DNA of 64,000 nucleotides, taken from contig NAVB01000144.1 of the NCBI GenBank assembly GCA_002179805.1, forward strand, positions 62,001-126,000, read 5' to 3'. The translations under genes were made by a program, and so were the position numbers. The notes under the pieces are model-generated. The model searched no databases and was not told the origin of the DNA. It worked only from the letters and a program-made list of their open reading frames with translations. This DNA is from Acanthamoeba lenticulata (taxonomy: Eukaryota > Discosea > Longamoebia > Acanthamoebidae). This document shows, piece after piece, positions 34,048-45,257 of this stretch. Each line of letters starts with the position of its first letter. The stretch's first letter is position 1.

Positions 34048-35555
34048 TCATTTCCCTTCGTCTTCACCATTACCTCGATGATGTTGGGGAGCCTTAGATG
34101 TGGAGGCCAGCGCGAGCAAGCGCACGGCGGCGGCCTCAGCCCGCTCGCGGTATTCGAGCCCGGCGTAGTGGGAAGGCATCACGCCGCGCAGGCCGTACAG
34201 GGCGCCGAACCAGGCGCCGCAGATGACGCCCGTCGAGTCATTGTCCCCGCCGTGCAGGATGCCGCGGTAGACCAGCTCGGCCCAGTCGTCCCGGGCCCCG
34301 AGGAGGGCGTCATAGGCGATGATGACCGAGTCGTGGCCCGAGGCGCCGCCCCAGCCGGCCCACGCGATCGACGAGTAGTATTCGTCGCGCTCGGCCGGGC
34401 CCCACGGCTCCGGGAACACGGGCCCGTCGCTGCCGCCGTCGGCTCCCTGCTCGATCCGGCGCAGCTGGACGTACGCGCGCCAGTGGTTCTCAAAGTAGCG
34501 GAGGTCGGCCTGGTAGTCGGCCCAGTCGCGGCCATCGCGCTCCAGGTAGGCGTAGGCCCGCGGCAGGACGTCGGCCAGCAGCCGACGCGCCCAGTCGAGC
34601 GGCGGCACACCCTCGATGGCGTACGCCGTGAACAGGGCCGCAACCAGCGCCTGCCGAGCGTGGGTCAGTGGATTACGACGCACGAAAGAATGAGCAACTC
34701 ATCGAGAGCGTACGCCAAAGAAGCCCGTCGGGTGGTTGTGGGTCATTCGGCCGCTCTCGATTGCGGCCGCGATGAGCTTCTCCCTCTGTCATTCATGGGA
34801 GAACGAGGTAAGCATCAAAAAATTGTGTAGAAAGACGCCATCGAGGTGTCTGACGCACGTTGGATTCGCCCGGGAAGCGGAGGCCGATGCACATGGCACG
34901 CATCGATCCGCCACAGCCGCCACCCAGCCGGCAGTACGGGATTGCTGCATTTCCATATAAACAGAATTAATCATTTTTAAATATGGAAATGAAAATAAAA
35001 AGGACCATACTGTTCCAAGGGTGCGAGCCCAGATGGCGCACAGACTGCCCGGTCATGGGACCCGGTGCACGGCCGCCCATGTCGTCGAAGGATCGTACGT
35101 AGTGCTGGGCCAGGATCGGGTAGAGCTCCTCGAGCGGCCGCGTGCCATGCTCGACGAGCGCCTGGGCAGCACGTCACGAGGCCGTGATGAATGTGAGAAG
35201 ATAGATGGTCAACAACACGCCTTGCAAGCTGCACCTCGGCGGTGGCCAGATGCATGACCTGGTCGTCCGAGACATGCCAACTCTTGGTGATCTTGAGCTT
35301 GGCCAGACCGCCCAGCGCCGCAAGCTCGCGGTGGATGGCTACGCCTGCAAGTAGGTGACCGACGCCACAGGCGTCAGAAAAGGGTGGATACGAGGTCCTG
35401 GCGGAGGGCGCAGACGAACCGTCGAAGGTGAACTCCCAGGCACCGTTGCGGTAGCCCATGGCGTCACCAACTCCGGCAAGGACCATGCTGGCCTTGTACC
35501 TGTCTTCGAGTGTGAGTGCGCTGCTCGTCTCTTGGCCTGCTTCGTGTGTCTCCAT
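34048..35555 (-). CDS. ADPRH: ADP-ribosyl-arginine hydrolase (ARH1 family)
   Basis: The enzyme removes ADP-ribose from arginine side chains and so reverses arginine ADP-ribosylation. About six exons reproduce the full human ARH1 order: [15 protein letters not shown] near the N-terminus, [14 protein letters not shown] with two of the metal-binding Asp residues, [48 protein letters not shown], the segment [19 protein letters not shown], and the second metal site [21 protein letters not shown]. All residues of the dinuclear Mg site appear present. The ATG is at 35555, the stop at 34048; inner limits are approximate. The gene starts head-to-head with CSTF2, 204 bases apart. Confidence 0.92.
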
Positions 35556-35759
35556 TGTTTGTGTATTGCACTAATTTTTTCTGCGTTACTCCTTTTTTTT
35601 GATAGTGAACTGAAAATGCACGAGAAATCCACTTGTTTGAAACCTCCAAGAAATGTCCAGAAAAAAGAGAACTCAGCACAGCAGAAACACAGAAGATAGA
35701 ATTACATCTAGAGCCGCACCGGTAGGTCACTCGAGTTACACACAGAAGCCTTTTCGAAG

Positions 35760-37130
35760 ATGAACAGAGGCGGGGGTGGAGGAAGCTCACAGCGTTGCGT
35801 TTTCGGTACCTGGCGTTTTTGATTTGAAAATGCTTTACAAATAGAGCAAATTCGAACACTCCATCGCAAGTGGGGAGCTCCATTTCGCACTCTTTTGTTA
35901 TCACCTTTCTTGACCTTTATCTGTATGCAAAATCATCAGTAATTGATGGCTCATTTTATTTCGTCGTGTGCAGTGGGCAACATTCCGTACGATGCGACGG
36001 AAGAGCAGCTCACTGAGATCTTTGCCAGCGTGGGCCCCGTCATCTGCTTCCGATTGGTGTTCGACCGCGAGACGGGCAAGCCCAAGGGCTTTGGGTTCTG
36101 CGAGTACCGCGACCCCGAGACGGCCATGAGCGCCATGCGCAACCTCAACGGCTACGAGATCAACGGTCGTCCGCTCCGCGTCGACTTTGCCGAGAAAGAG
36201 AGCCGAGGCCGCGGCCCGGGCGGCCCTGATGGCCCGCGCGGCCCGCCCATGCCCGGGGGCGGCCCCGGCGGAGGTCGTCCACCACGTGGTCCGCCCGGAC
36301 CGGGTGGCGCCGGCGGGCCGCCCATGTCCGGACCGGGTGGCGCCGGCATGCCGCGTGGTCCGCCTGCTGCCAGCGGCCCGGGCGGCTTCATGGCCGGTCC
36401 GCCCGGGCCGGGCGGCGTCCCGCCGGCAGCAGCGTCGGCTGCCGACGCTTCGCGGGCACAGGTCAACGCCGTGCTCGAGGGCATGTCGACCCACCAGCTC
36501 TACGACATGATCGCGCAGATGAAGGGCCTCATCGACCAGAGCCCCGACCAGGCCCGGCAGGTCCTCGAGACGAACCCGCAGTTTGCCTACGCCCTGCTCC
36601 AGGCGCAGCTCATCCTGGGCATGGTCAACCCGCAGGTCGTCAAGCAGCTCCTCGAGAGCCACCAGCCGGCCGCGCCACCGCCCGTGGCCGCGCCGGCGGC
36701 GGTGCCGACGCCAATGGCGCCGCCCATGTCTGGCGGCGTGCCACCTGCGGGCATGATGGCCGCGCCACCGGCGGCCGCCGCTGCATATGGCGCCGTGCCG
36801 ACTCACATGCCACCCTACGGCGCTATGGGCGGCCCGGTGCAGCCACCGATGGGCGTGCCAACGGCGGCCGCGACGCCAATGGGCGTCCCGATGGGCGCTG
36901 CGCCGATGGGCGTCCCGCCAGCCGCCGCGCCGATGGCCGCCATGGGCGGGATGATGCCGATGGGCATCCCTGGGGCGGCTGCCGGGCCGATTTCTATGGA
37001 CCAGCAGAAGCTGCTCCTCCAGCAGATCCTCCTCCTCACGCCGCAGCAGATCGAGAAGCTGCCACCAGCCCAGCGAGAACAGATCCTTCTCCTCCAGCGC
37101 CAGGCTGGCGCTCTTCTCCACCAGCAGTAA
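35760..37130 (+). CDS. CSTF2: Cleavage stimulation factor subunit 2 (CSTF64)
   Basis: CSTF64 binds the GU-rich element downstream of poly(A) sites during pre-mRNA 3' processing. Exons 35760-35805 and 35974-37130 give 400 residues. The intron splits the RRM, so RNP2 reads CVF-VGNIPYDATEEQL across the junction, and RNP1 is KGFGFCEYRD. A Gly/Pro/Arg-rich linker (about residues 100-165) leads to the hinge domain (NAVLEGMSTHQLYDMIAQMK, then QAQLILGMVNPQVVKQLLE), which binds CSTF77 or symplekin. A Pro/Ala/Met-rich segment follows, with PMGVP-type repeats. The C-terminal three-helix domain (LLTPQQIEKLPPAQREQILL) ends close to the stop. Confidence 0.93.
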
Positions 37131-37278
37131 CTGGCTCCGGAAACAAAAACGAAAATAAAACATCTGGAATTTTGTGAATTTCTTGTTTCCTCGAACATTT
37201 TTACGGTCTTTTGTGGCAGCTGTTTTTAACATTTGTTTATTAAAAACGAACAACAACAGCACAGGCCTTACCGCGGTC

Positions 37279-40200
37279 ATGGCCCACCCCTTGTTACCTC
37301 CCCTGGCGTCGGCCTACTTGGAATCGTCCGCGACGAACGAGAAGGAGAGCAGCCAGCCCTGGTTTGAGGAGCTGCAACGACTGACGGACACGGCAGCACA
37401 GCACAGTGCGCAGAGGACGGAAGATACCTTCTCAAGAGCACGAATCGACTTTGTTTACCCTTATCAGCGGTGGTTTGGCGATTCCGGCTGGGGCACCTTG
37501 TTGGCCTTTGGTGGGGTCCTCGAGAAACGCGAAGAAGGTGCCAGGCCTGCCCTCGTTCACTAGTTGTTGCTCGCGTCCAATGGCGGGCTTACATTTTTTT
37601 CTTTTTATTATCAGAGGACGACGAGAAATCGGCCAAGAGCAAGAGGGCCAGGAGAAGCCAAGACTCCACTGATGCCGCAGGTTCCCGGCCTGCGGTGCCC
37701 TTTTGCGCGTTTGCGTTCAACACGACGGCTGAGGCCATCCTCGACTCGTCCCCACTTCGTGCAGCAGCGCCCGGGCTCACGAGCCATTTCTCGTGCACGC
37801 TCAAGCTGAATCCCGCTACGTCGTTTGACTACGACGCCCAGCGGGAGGAGACGCAGAAACCGGGCCAAACACCCTTTGACTTCCGCGCCTTCCTCGAGTG
37901 GCAGCTTCCCTCGTCAGCCCGCGACGGCAAGGTCAAGATCGTGCTGCTCCACGAGGCCGCCGACGTACAGAACGTGAAAGTTGCTGGTGACGGAGAGGAG
38001 GCCCAGGACCAGCTTCAGGCCCGGGCCTCTCAGCGACTCGTGCGCGAGCTCAATGCGGCGCCTTCTGGTCCGGGCCTGGACGACTTTGTGCAGCGCTTCG
38101 TCGACGTCCAGGGGACCGGCCCCATGGCGCCGGTCGTGGGCGCGCTCTGGGCGCAACCGCTGTTTGCCCTGTGGCGCCGCCTGCAGAGTCTTGACCACAC
38201 GGCCTGGGTGGCGCACCACAACTGGTGGCGCTGCTTCCGCGAGCTGGACATGATGCTCCTCCACTGGAACATGCAAGTCGACTACTCTGCCGCCGCCGCC
38301 GCCGGCAAGTGGCACGAGCGCTATGAACTGCCGACCGGGGACCAGCTCATCGGCCACGCAGACCACGTCCTCTTCCCGCTTTACGGACCCGAGGGCAGAG
38401 AGGCGTGGTTCATGCGCCGGCCACTGGCCGAAGATGAGCGCAATTTGCTCGTCGTGGGCGATCCCACGGGCCAGCGCACGCTGGGCGAGCGCGAGGCCTA
38501 CCTCCGCGCGCACCCGCGCTTCGAGTGGCCGGCCAGGTCCGCCGCCAAGGCCGCCGCCGCCGCCGGAGCCAAGGGCTTCCGCCTGGAGCACCACAGCCAG
38601 GCCGAGGGCATCTACCACTACGCCGGGGCCGTGCTGCCTAACAGCGGGCCGGCCGCGGTCGAGATCTGCTTCAGCTTTGACACGACGGGCTCCATGTACC
38701 CGTACCTGGCCGAGGTGCGCAAGAACCTCAAGTACCTCGTGCAGAGCCTGTTGCTCGACATGCCCTTCCTGCGCATCGCGGTCATCGCCCACGGCGACTA
38801 CTGCGACAACAACCGCGGCAGCTACGTGCTCAAGCGCATCGACTTTTCCAACGACGCCGACCAGTTGTGTCAATTCGTCGGCGCGGTCAAGTCCACCAGT
38901 GGCGGCGACGAGCCCGAGTGCTACGAACTGGTCCTGCACGACGCGCAGTCGCTCAGCTGGACCTTTGCCTCGACGACTTCTGCCACCAACGCCGGCGAGG
39001 AGGAACCCAAGAAGCAGCCCGAGACGATGAAGGCGCTGGTGGTCATCGGCGACGAGGTGCCTCACGAGAATGTCGAGTACAAATGGCGCGAGGAACTCGC
39101 AACCCTCAAGGTGCCTTTTTCCTTCCGTCTTCATCTCCACTCTTCATGAAATGGCGCCGCCCTTCTTGCTCATCGCTGCCGCGCCACACCACCAGGAAAA
39201 GGGCATCTACGTCTATGGCGTGCAGTGCGCCCAGAACAAGGGAGCCGACGAGTTTTACAGAACGTTGGCCGACGTGTCGGGAGGCCACCACTTGCGCCTC
39301 AACAACATCAAGGAGATGGAGCGCCTGATCAAAGGCCTCTGCTACCGCCAAGCCACCGGTGCGGCTTGCGTCCTATTGTCACCACACAAGGCAGTGTACC
39401 TGTATCGGGGCTCACATCAACTGTGCCTTCTGGGCGCAGACTTTATGGCGGCCTCGGAGGAGTCCAAGGGCGGGCCCGACGCCATGCAGCTCGACGCCAG
39501 CAGCGCCGCCTCGGGAGGGCAGCAGGGCGAGCCGCTCGGCCTCCACCCGAACCTCGAGCTGATCCACAACGCCATCCACACGCCCGACCAGGCACGTGTT
39601 TTCTTGGCCCTCGCGGGTCCTGCGAGACCAGTGGAAGCTGACGATGAGGATGATGATGACTTATGAATGATCACTCCAGAAAACGGTGGTCGTGGACGGG
39701 GCCGAGCACGAGCTGTCGACGACGGACAACGCCGGCTGCCGCTTTGTGCAAATCGACGGCGTGACGTACATCGAGCAGAACAAGAAGAAGGAGACGGTCT
39801 ATGCTGAGATGGCCAACCAGGGCCATCGCGTGACCTGGCTCATCGGCCGCGGACGCGGCTGGGGCCTCATCATCAACAACCGGCTCATCAAGCGCGGCCC
39901 TCTCGAGGCGTCGTCGTCGACCTCCTCCGCCGACGGCGACAACAAGGCCGAGCCCGATGGCCCGCCCGCCGAGTTCCCCGCGGTCGTGCCGGAAGCGCAG
40001 TTCGCCTCGCGCTGGGCCGAGCTCACCCAAGGCCTGCTGGACGGCCTTCTCGGGCCACACGTCTGCGTGGCCGGCGGCGCCGTCCTCAACTGCCTCCTTC
40101 ATCCATCCCTGGCCTGGGAAACCGCTGGCACCAAGGCCGACGTCGATGTCTTCGTCCACGGCGTGGATCAGGCGCGGGCGTCGGAGCTCATGCGGCAGCT

Positions 40201-43200
40201 GCTGACCGCCGTCACGGACCGGCTGCGTGCGCGGGGCCTCAACTACGTGTGGCGCTGCAAGTCGCACACGGTGACCCTCGTGCCGACCGCGCCCGCGGCC
40301 AGCGAGGAGTGGAGCTGCAGCCACTGCACCTACCTCAACCCGACGCGCCGCCGGCGATGCGAGATGTGCGAGCGGCCCTACGCGCCCGCCGAGCAGGTGC
40401 GCGACGCCGTGCAGCCGTGCCCGCCCATCCAGGTCATCCTCTACTCGGTGGGCTCCATCGCCGAGCTCCTGGCCGGGTTCGACCTCGACTGCTGCTGCGT
40501 CGCCTTTAACGGCCAGCGCGTCTGGTCGCATCCGCGCGCGGTCAACGCCCTCCAGAAGGGCTTCAACATCGTTGATCCCTTGCGTGGTGCGCGCCTCTCC
40601 GCTGTCCCACGTCAGCGTGACGTCAGCCAGCTCCTTTCGTGCTGACGTGGCGCTGTGGGATTGGTGCTTGATGACGTGGTGTGTGGGGCGGCAGTGGCGC
40701 CGAGCTACTCGCGGCGGCTGTTCAAGTACAGCGGGCGCGGGTTCGCCGTGGCCGTGCCGGGCCTCAATCAGGCGTTTGTGCAGGACGCCCAGCGCTTCGT
40801 GGCCGCCCTCCGCGAGCGTGGAACCAAGAAGATCAGCGGCTCCAACGGCCTCCTGTGGCTCCTCGCCCGCGAGCGCGTTCATCTCGACCGGGCCAAGGCC
40901 GATGATGACGAGGACGAGGACGAAGGCGTCGAGGACGATGAATACAAGGAAGGCGGCGATGATGATGACGATGATGATGATGACGATGATGAGGCCAGGA
41001 GCGACGAGGAGGAGTACTCGGAGGAGCGCGACCCCAAGACTGGTCTTCTCCTCAAGAAGTCTGAGGTGCGCCGCCGACGCAAGCTTGCCGCGAGAAGGAA
41101 AACGCACAGCAGCAGCGATGATGATGATGAAGATGATGATGACGAGGCGAGGAGCGATGAAGAGGAGTACTCGGAGGAGCGTGATCCCGACACTGGGCTG
41201 CTCCTCAAAAAGTCAGAGGTCCGCCGCCGCGAACGCGAAGCACGAAAGGGCCGTGATGAAGAGGACGACGATGATGACGATGACGAAGACGAAGAGGCGA
41301 GGAGCGACGAGGAAGAGTACTCGGAGGAGCGCGACCCCAAGACCGGCCTTCTCCTCAAGAAGTCAGAGGTCCGCCGTCGCGAACGCAAGGCCGCCCGGAA
41401 GAAGATTGCCAAGGCCGCCGACAACGGCGACGACGAGGATGCCAGTGAGGAAGCCGAGGACGACGGTGAGATGGACGACGCGGTCGACAAGAATCTGGTG
41501 GGCTCGCTCGGGGACAGGGACCCAACGACGGGCATCTTGTACACGCGCATCGAGCTCAAGCGCATGGCCCGCGCGGCGTCGGGTGCTGACGATGATGATG
41601 ACGACGACGATGACGGAGCGGTCAAGGAGCTCGACGGAGGCTCGACGCCGGTGGACAAGGTCGTGGCCGACGCGACGTGGCACACGCGCCGAAGCCGCTT
41701 CGAGCTCTGCGCGCGCTTCTGCCGCGACTGGTACTGGCTCGCCTCGCCCGCGAGCATCGGGCCGCTGCTGCAAGGCTATCAGCGCTGGCTCGTCTTTGGT
41801 GCGTCGTCGGCCTTCCCGCTGCGGCTGCGGCTGTTGATCGCCAGAAATGCCAACAATGATGCGTGGCCGTGGGATCAGGTGAGTCGTCGACGCGGGCGCG
41901 AGCGACGTGGCCGTCGAGCCGGGACGCCGTCAAGTCGCTCTTGGTCTTTCCGCACACGCAGTACACGGCCCTCGAGGCGTTGGAGCAGCACTTTGAGCGG
42001 ATGGCGGATCGCCTCATGAACGAGGCCGTCCTCTTTGTCATGAACCGCAAGCCGCACGCCACGAAAACGTCCGCCACCACAACGAAAACGACCACAAAAC
42101 AGAAGAAGCGCGACGACGACCGCGTCGCAAAGAACGAAAGCGAAAGCGAAGCCACGGCGGGCGACGGCAAAACGACCACAAAGGAGGAGGCCGACGACGA
42201 CGAAACTGCGATGGACCTTGAAGACAAGAAGGAGAAGTCGCCCGTTAAGGATGTTGACAGTGCCGACAAAGAAGCCGAGGAAGAGGACGAAGAGGAAGAA
42301 GAGGACAGTGCCACCTCGTTGGAGGCAGAGGACTTGGACGAGGAGGGCGAGGCGACGGCGTACAGGCTGGCCGAGATCGAGTTCTACTACTGGGGCGGCC
42401 CGCTCGAGGACGTCTTCACGCACCGGGACGAGATGCAGCGCGACTCGGGCAAGTGGTATTTCCACCGCGACGTGTCGGACCGGCGCCGCTTCCGCACGGG
42501 CAACTTCAAGGGCCTCGACCTCACCTTTGGCAATGGCGCCAACGACGTACGTGGCCTGTCTCGCGGTTCGATCACCACCTCTTCTTCCTCGCCAGTTGAA
42601 CTCATGCGCGTGCTCTGGCCGCTGAGCAGCCGAACGTGTACGGCGGCATCCTCATCCGCGCCATCGAGCGCGTGCGCGACGGGAAGCTGTTTGAGGGCCC
42701 CTGCGTCACTGGTGCGTCGCGCTCTGCTCGGACATGAGTAAAACGGAAGACCTCATGTCCTCTTTCTCTCTCGCGCGCGCTCGGCAGTGAACCGCCTGCT
42801 GGCCCACGCGGGCGTGCAGGAGACCAAGGACCTCGTCGCCCTGCCGTCGTTCGACTTTGAAGTGGGCAACAGCGGGGCCGAGGTCATGCGCCGCGCCCCG
42901 CTCTACCTCCACTTGCTTGATGACGTTCAACCGCCCACGATGGCCCCGCTCGAGCGGCGGACGCTGATCCGCAGCGCGCGCGTGGGCTTGAGCATGCGCC
43001 GCATGAAGGCCGACCGCCAGCCAGAGGCCTTTGCCATGAAGCCTTATCGCTTCCAAGCGGCGCCCGTGCGCGGCCGATGGACCAAGGGCATGGCCTACCT
43101 GGTGCCGTCGTTGCGCGAGCAAGGCCACGACGCGGCCGCCATCGCCGAGATGACGGGCCTCGAGCAGGCGCGGGTCGACGCGCTGTTGGCCTGGTGCGAC

Positions 43201-43383
43201 GCCGGACGCGCGCTGGAATCGGGCGACGAGTTCTACGGCCGGGCGCTCGACACGGACGAGGCCGTGTGTCGCTTCTTTGGCTGGTGCACCGCCTGGAACG
43301 CCGCACAACAGGCCAAGGCCAGCACAGCTGCAACGCATACCGACGCTGCTGGCGCGGGAGCGGAGAAGGACAAGCAGGCTTGA
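37279..43383 (+). CDS. Giant multidomain protein: VWA, nucleotidyltransferase-like fold with embedded RanBP2 zinc finger, acidic repeats, conserved C-terminal domain
   Basis: Nine exons stay in frame: 37279-37537, 37615-39110, 39196-39358, 39440-39591, 39680-40586, 40695-41878, 41962-42546, 42630-42711 and 42788-43383. They give 1807 residues. A von Willebrand A domain lies at about 435-640, with the MIDAS signature FDTTGS. About 815-1020 resembles a nucleotidyltransferase fold: VAGGAVLN, then DVDVFVHG, and a later FDLDCCCVAF that could supply a third acid. A four-Cys RanBP2-type zinc finger (WSCSHCTYLNPTRRRRC) sits between them at about 901-925. Residues 1090-1300 carry the acidic repeats. 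The C-terminal domain (about 1520-1807) has VFTHRDEM, WYFHRD, FKGLDLTFGNG and YGGILIRAIE. The intron at 39592 starts with GC. The intron 39359-39439 has 81 bases and no stop, so it may be retained. No function is established. Confidence 0.7.
40960..41630 (+). repeat. Coding tandem repeat: poly-Asp plus Lys/Arg-rich module, three full copies and one degenerate
   Basis: Within the multidomain gene, three modules of about 50 residues repeat. Each has a run of Asp/Glu, then ARSDEEEYSEERDP, TGLLLKKSEVRRR and a basic stretch. They begin near 40990, 41142 and 41295. A fourth, diverged module reads DRDPTTGILYTRIELKRM near 41515. GAT/GAC codon runs between the modules are likely to vary in length. Confidence 0.85.
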
Positions 43384-43472
43384 CCTCAAGCTTCTGAGAA
43401 ACAACGCGGCTTCGCATGGTGTAGTGGAAACTTGTTTATGTATCCGTGGCTGGTCTGGCCACCAACACACAC

Positions 43473-45257
43473 TCAAGCATTCGCTGTCAGCTTGTCGCAG
43501 TTTCTGTGGATCTGATGCGCATAGATGATGATGTGGGTGCCGGTCTTTGAGAGCTCGAACTTGGCCATGCACCACCTGCCCGTCGCCTCCAACGCTCCCC
43601 CCTCTCCCTTGATCACCGTCCAGAAGTAGCCCCGGTGCCTCTCGGTGAGCTTGGTCGCGATGTGATCGGTCACGCCCTTCCTCGCAAAGTCAAGCGTGCG
43701 GCACGTGGCGTCGACGCTCGGCTTCAGAGCTTCGCCGTGCGCATAGTGCGCGGTGCATTCGTAGTCGGCTGCTGATGTTTGCGGTTCGTCCTCACCAACC
43801 ACAACGGGCGGCGCCGGCGTGCTGGCTGCGCGGAGTGCTGGAAGGAACGCATCACCAAGAAACGAGAGCAGCTGGGCGTTCTCACCGAGAAGAGTGCGAC
43901 CAGCTGGAGAAGAGAGGAGAAGGCCGACGACATCATTCTCTGCTCCCGGCTGAGGATGCTGTGGCTGTTGGGACGCGGCCGCGGGCGTGGTGCCAGGGCT
44001 GCTCGCTTTTTGCTGCGTCGAGCCCGGAGGTGGTCGCGGCCTGTTGGGCCAGGTATGGCCGTTGCCGCAGCGGTGGTCCCCCCCGTGACCGGGACCCTTC
44101 TTGCACCAGCAGCCTGCGCTGTATCCCACGCCCGAGCCGCACCCGTTGTCCCTGCCATCTGGGTTGGAGCATCGGCACAGGGGCGGTTCGTATTGCCGCA
44201 CGATGGCACCGATGCGATCGAGGATCACGCCCGTGATGTTCAAGGCCTCCTTCTCGGTCATTGACACGACGGGTTCCCGCGGTCTATCGGCGTCCCCTTC
44301 TGCCTCCGCCGCTGGAAGGGTCATGCTGCTGCTGACCCCGTTGAGGGCCGCACGCATGAATTTGAGGACGGTGTCGTTAGTGATTGACTTGGAACGCAGT
44401 TCGTGGTGTGGTCGATCGGCGTCCCCATCGGCCTCAGTCGCAGTGGGCAGGGTGGCGCCAGGGCGCACGAAGATGACCCGGCCCTCGTCGAGCAGCCTGT
44501 CGTTGGGGTGGCCAGAGCACACGGTCTGCCGGCCTTCCGTGTCCGCCAGCACGCGCGGCCGCAACCATTCGCAGAGCTGATCGATCCTGATCCAATCGCA
44601 CCCGAGCTGGTCGAAGGCGGCACCGCGCAGGCCGTCAAGGAGATGCCGAGTGAAGATGCCGCACTTCCGGTCATTCTCCAGTCGCTCGAACGACCGCTCA
44701 TCAGAGGCCGCTGCGGCCAACACCTGGGCGGCGCCCTTGCGCACGAGATGTGTCCAGTGGTTGCGGCCCGTTTCGATGCCCTGCATGAGGCCTTTGCCAG
44801 GGTAGCAGCAGTCGAAGATCATCAGCTTATGGACGGCTCGTAGTGGCCGCATGTGTTCCCACAGCATCGTCGCGCGCAACGAGCCCTTGCTCCCTCCATT
44901 GTAGCCGCGCAGACAGAGGACTCCTTCGGTTCGCGGACCGGTCGGATCGGTCGGATCAACAATGAAGCGTTGGCCGTGACCGGCAAAGTAGACGATAACG
45001 AGGTCCTTGCTTCCGACCAGCCTGTGCCAGTCTTGGAGTGCTTCCTCAACCTTGGCTGGCGTGGCTTCTGGGCCGAGCAGGGTCCTCACCTGGGCGCCGC
45101 GCTCGCGGAAGAAGTCGCTCACCGCGGTAGCGTCTTGTTCTGCACAACGAAGGTTGGGGAGGCCGCACTTCTTGAGGTATTTATCGACCCCGATAGCCAG
45201 CACCCACGTCATTCGATAGCCGTGCCTGCGCTCCTCATCCACACGCTCCTCTTCCAT
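43473..45257 (-). CDS. Caspase-like (peptidase C14) protein, intronless
   Basis: The ATG at 45257 gives 594 residues in one exon. The N-terminal 270 residues form a caspase-hemoglobinase fold: WVLAIGVDKY as the first strand, DLVIVYFAGHGQ with the catalytic His at about residue 94, and KLMIFDCCYPGKG with the catalytic Cys at about 151. The DCC-x-x-G context resembles metacaspase or orthocaspase sites more than animal caspases. The C-terminal half is not recognised. It has an imperfect internal repeat (ATEADGDADRP and AAEAEGDADRP), a Cys/Gly/His-rich segment at about 365-410 (CRCSNPDGRDNGCGSG, CWCKKGPGHGG) that may bind metal, a Pro/Gln-rich linker and an unassigned terminal domain. Lack of introns, in contrast to most neighbours, suggests retroposition or horizontal transfer. 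It converges on the multidomain gene with 89 bases between stops. Confidence 0.82.
   Translation of the reverse strand: MEEERVDEERRHGYRMTWVLAIGVDKYLKKCGLPNLRCAEQDATAVSDFFRERGAQVRTLLGPEATPAKVEEALQDWHRLVGSKDLVIVYFAGHGQRFIVDPTDPTGPRTEGVLCLRGYNGGSKGSLRATMLWEHMRPLRAVHKLMIFDCCYPGKGLMQGIETGRNHWTHLVRKGAAQVLAAAASDERSFERLENDRKCGIFTRHLLDGLRGAAFDQLGCDWIRIDQLCEWLRPRVLADTEGRQTVCSGHPNDRLLDEGRVIFVRPGATLPTATEADGDADRPHHELRSKSITNDTVLKFMRAALNGVSSSMTLPAAEAEGDADRPREPVVSMTEKEALNITGVILDRIGAIVRQYEPPLCRCSNPDGRDNGCGSGVGYSAGCWCKKGPGHGGDHRCGNGHTWPNRPRPPPGSTQQKASSPGTTPAAASQQPQHPQPGAENDVVGLLLSSPAGRTLLGENAQLLSFLGDAFLPALRAASTPAPPVVVGEDEPQTSAADYECTAHYAHGEALKPSVDATCRTLDFARKGVTDHIATKLTERHRGYFWTVIKGEGGALEATGRWCMAKFELSKTGTHIIIYAHQIHRNCDKLTANA

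Noticed and set aside
35901..37280. 459-codon minus-strand open frame over CSTF2
   Set aside because: It is a His/Arg/Gly-rich shadow of the CSTF64 coding strand with no recognisable motif.
37914..39140. 408-codon minus-strand open frame across the VWA exon
   Set aside because: It is antisense to a well-supported exon with a MIDAS motif and correct phases. Its composition is typical of GC-rich antisense shadows.
39592..39679. Gene boundary between a VWA protein and a separate nucleotidyltransferase protein
   Set aside because: A stop follows at 39664-39666 in the unspliced frame, but a GC-AG intron restores the frame exactly and the acceptor is followed by clean coding sequence. One gene is preferred, although two are not fully excluded.
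40960..41300. GAT/GAC-rich region as a non-coding microsatellite
   Set aside because: The repeats keep one frame and are embedded in conserved ERDPxTGLLLKKSEV modules, so they are coding.
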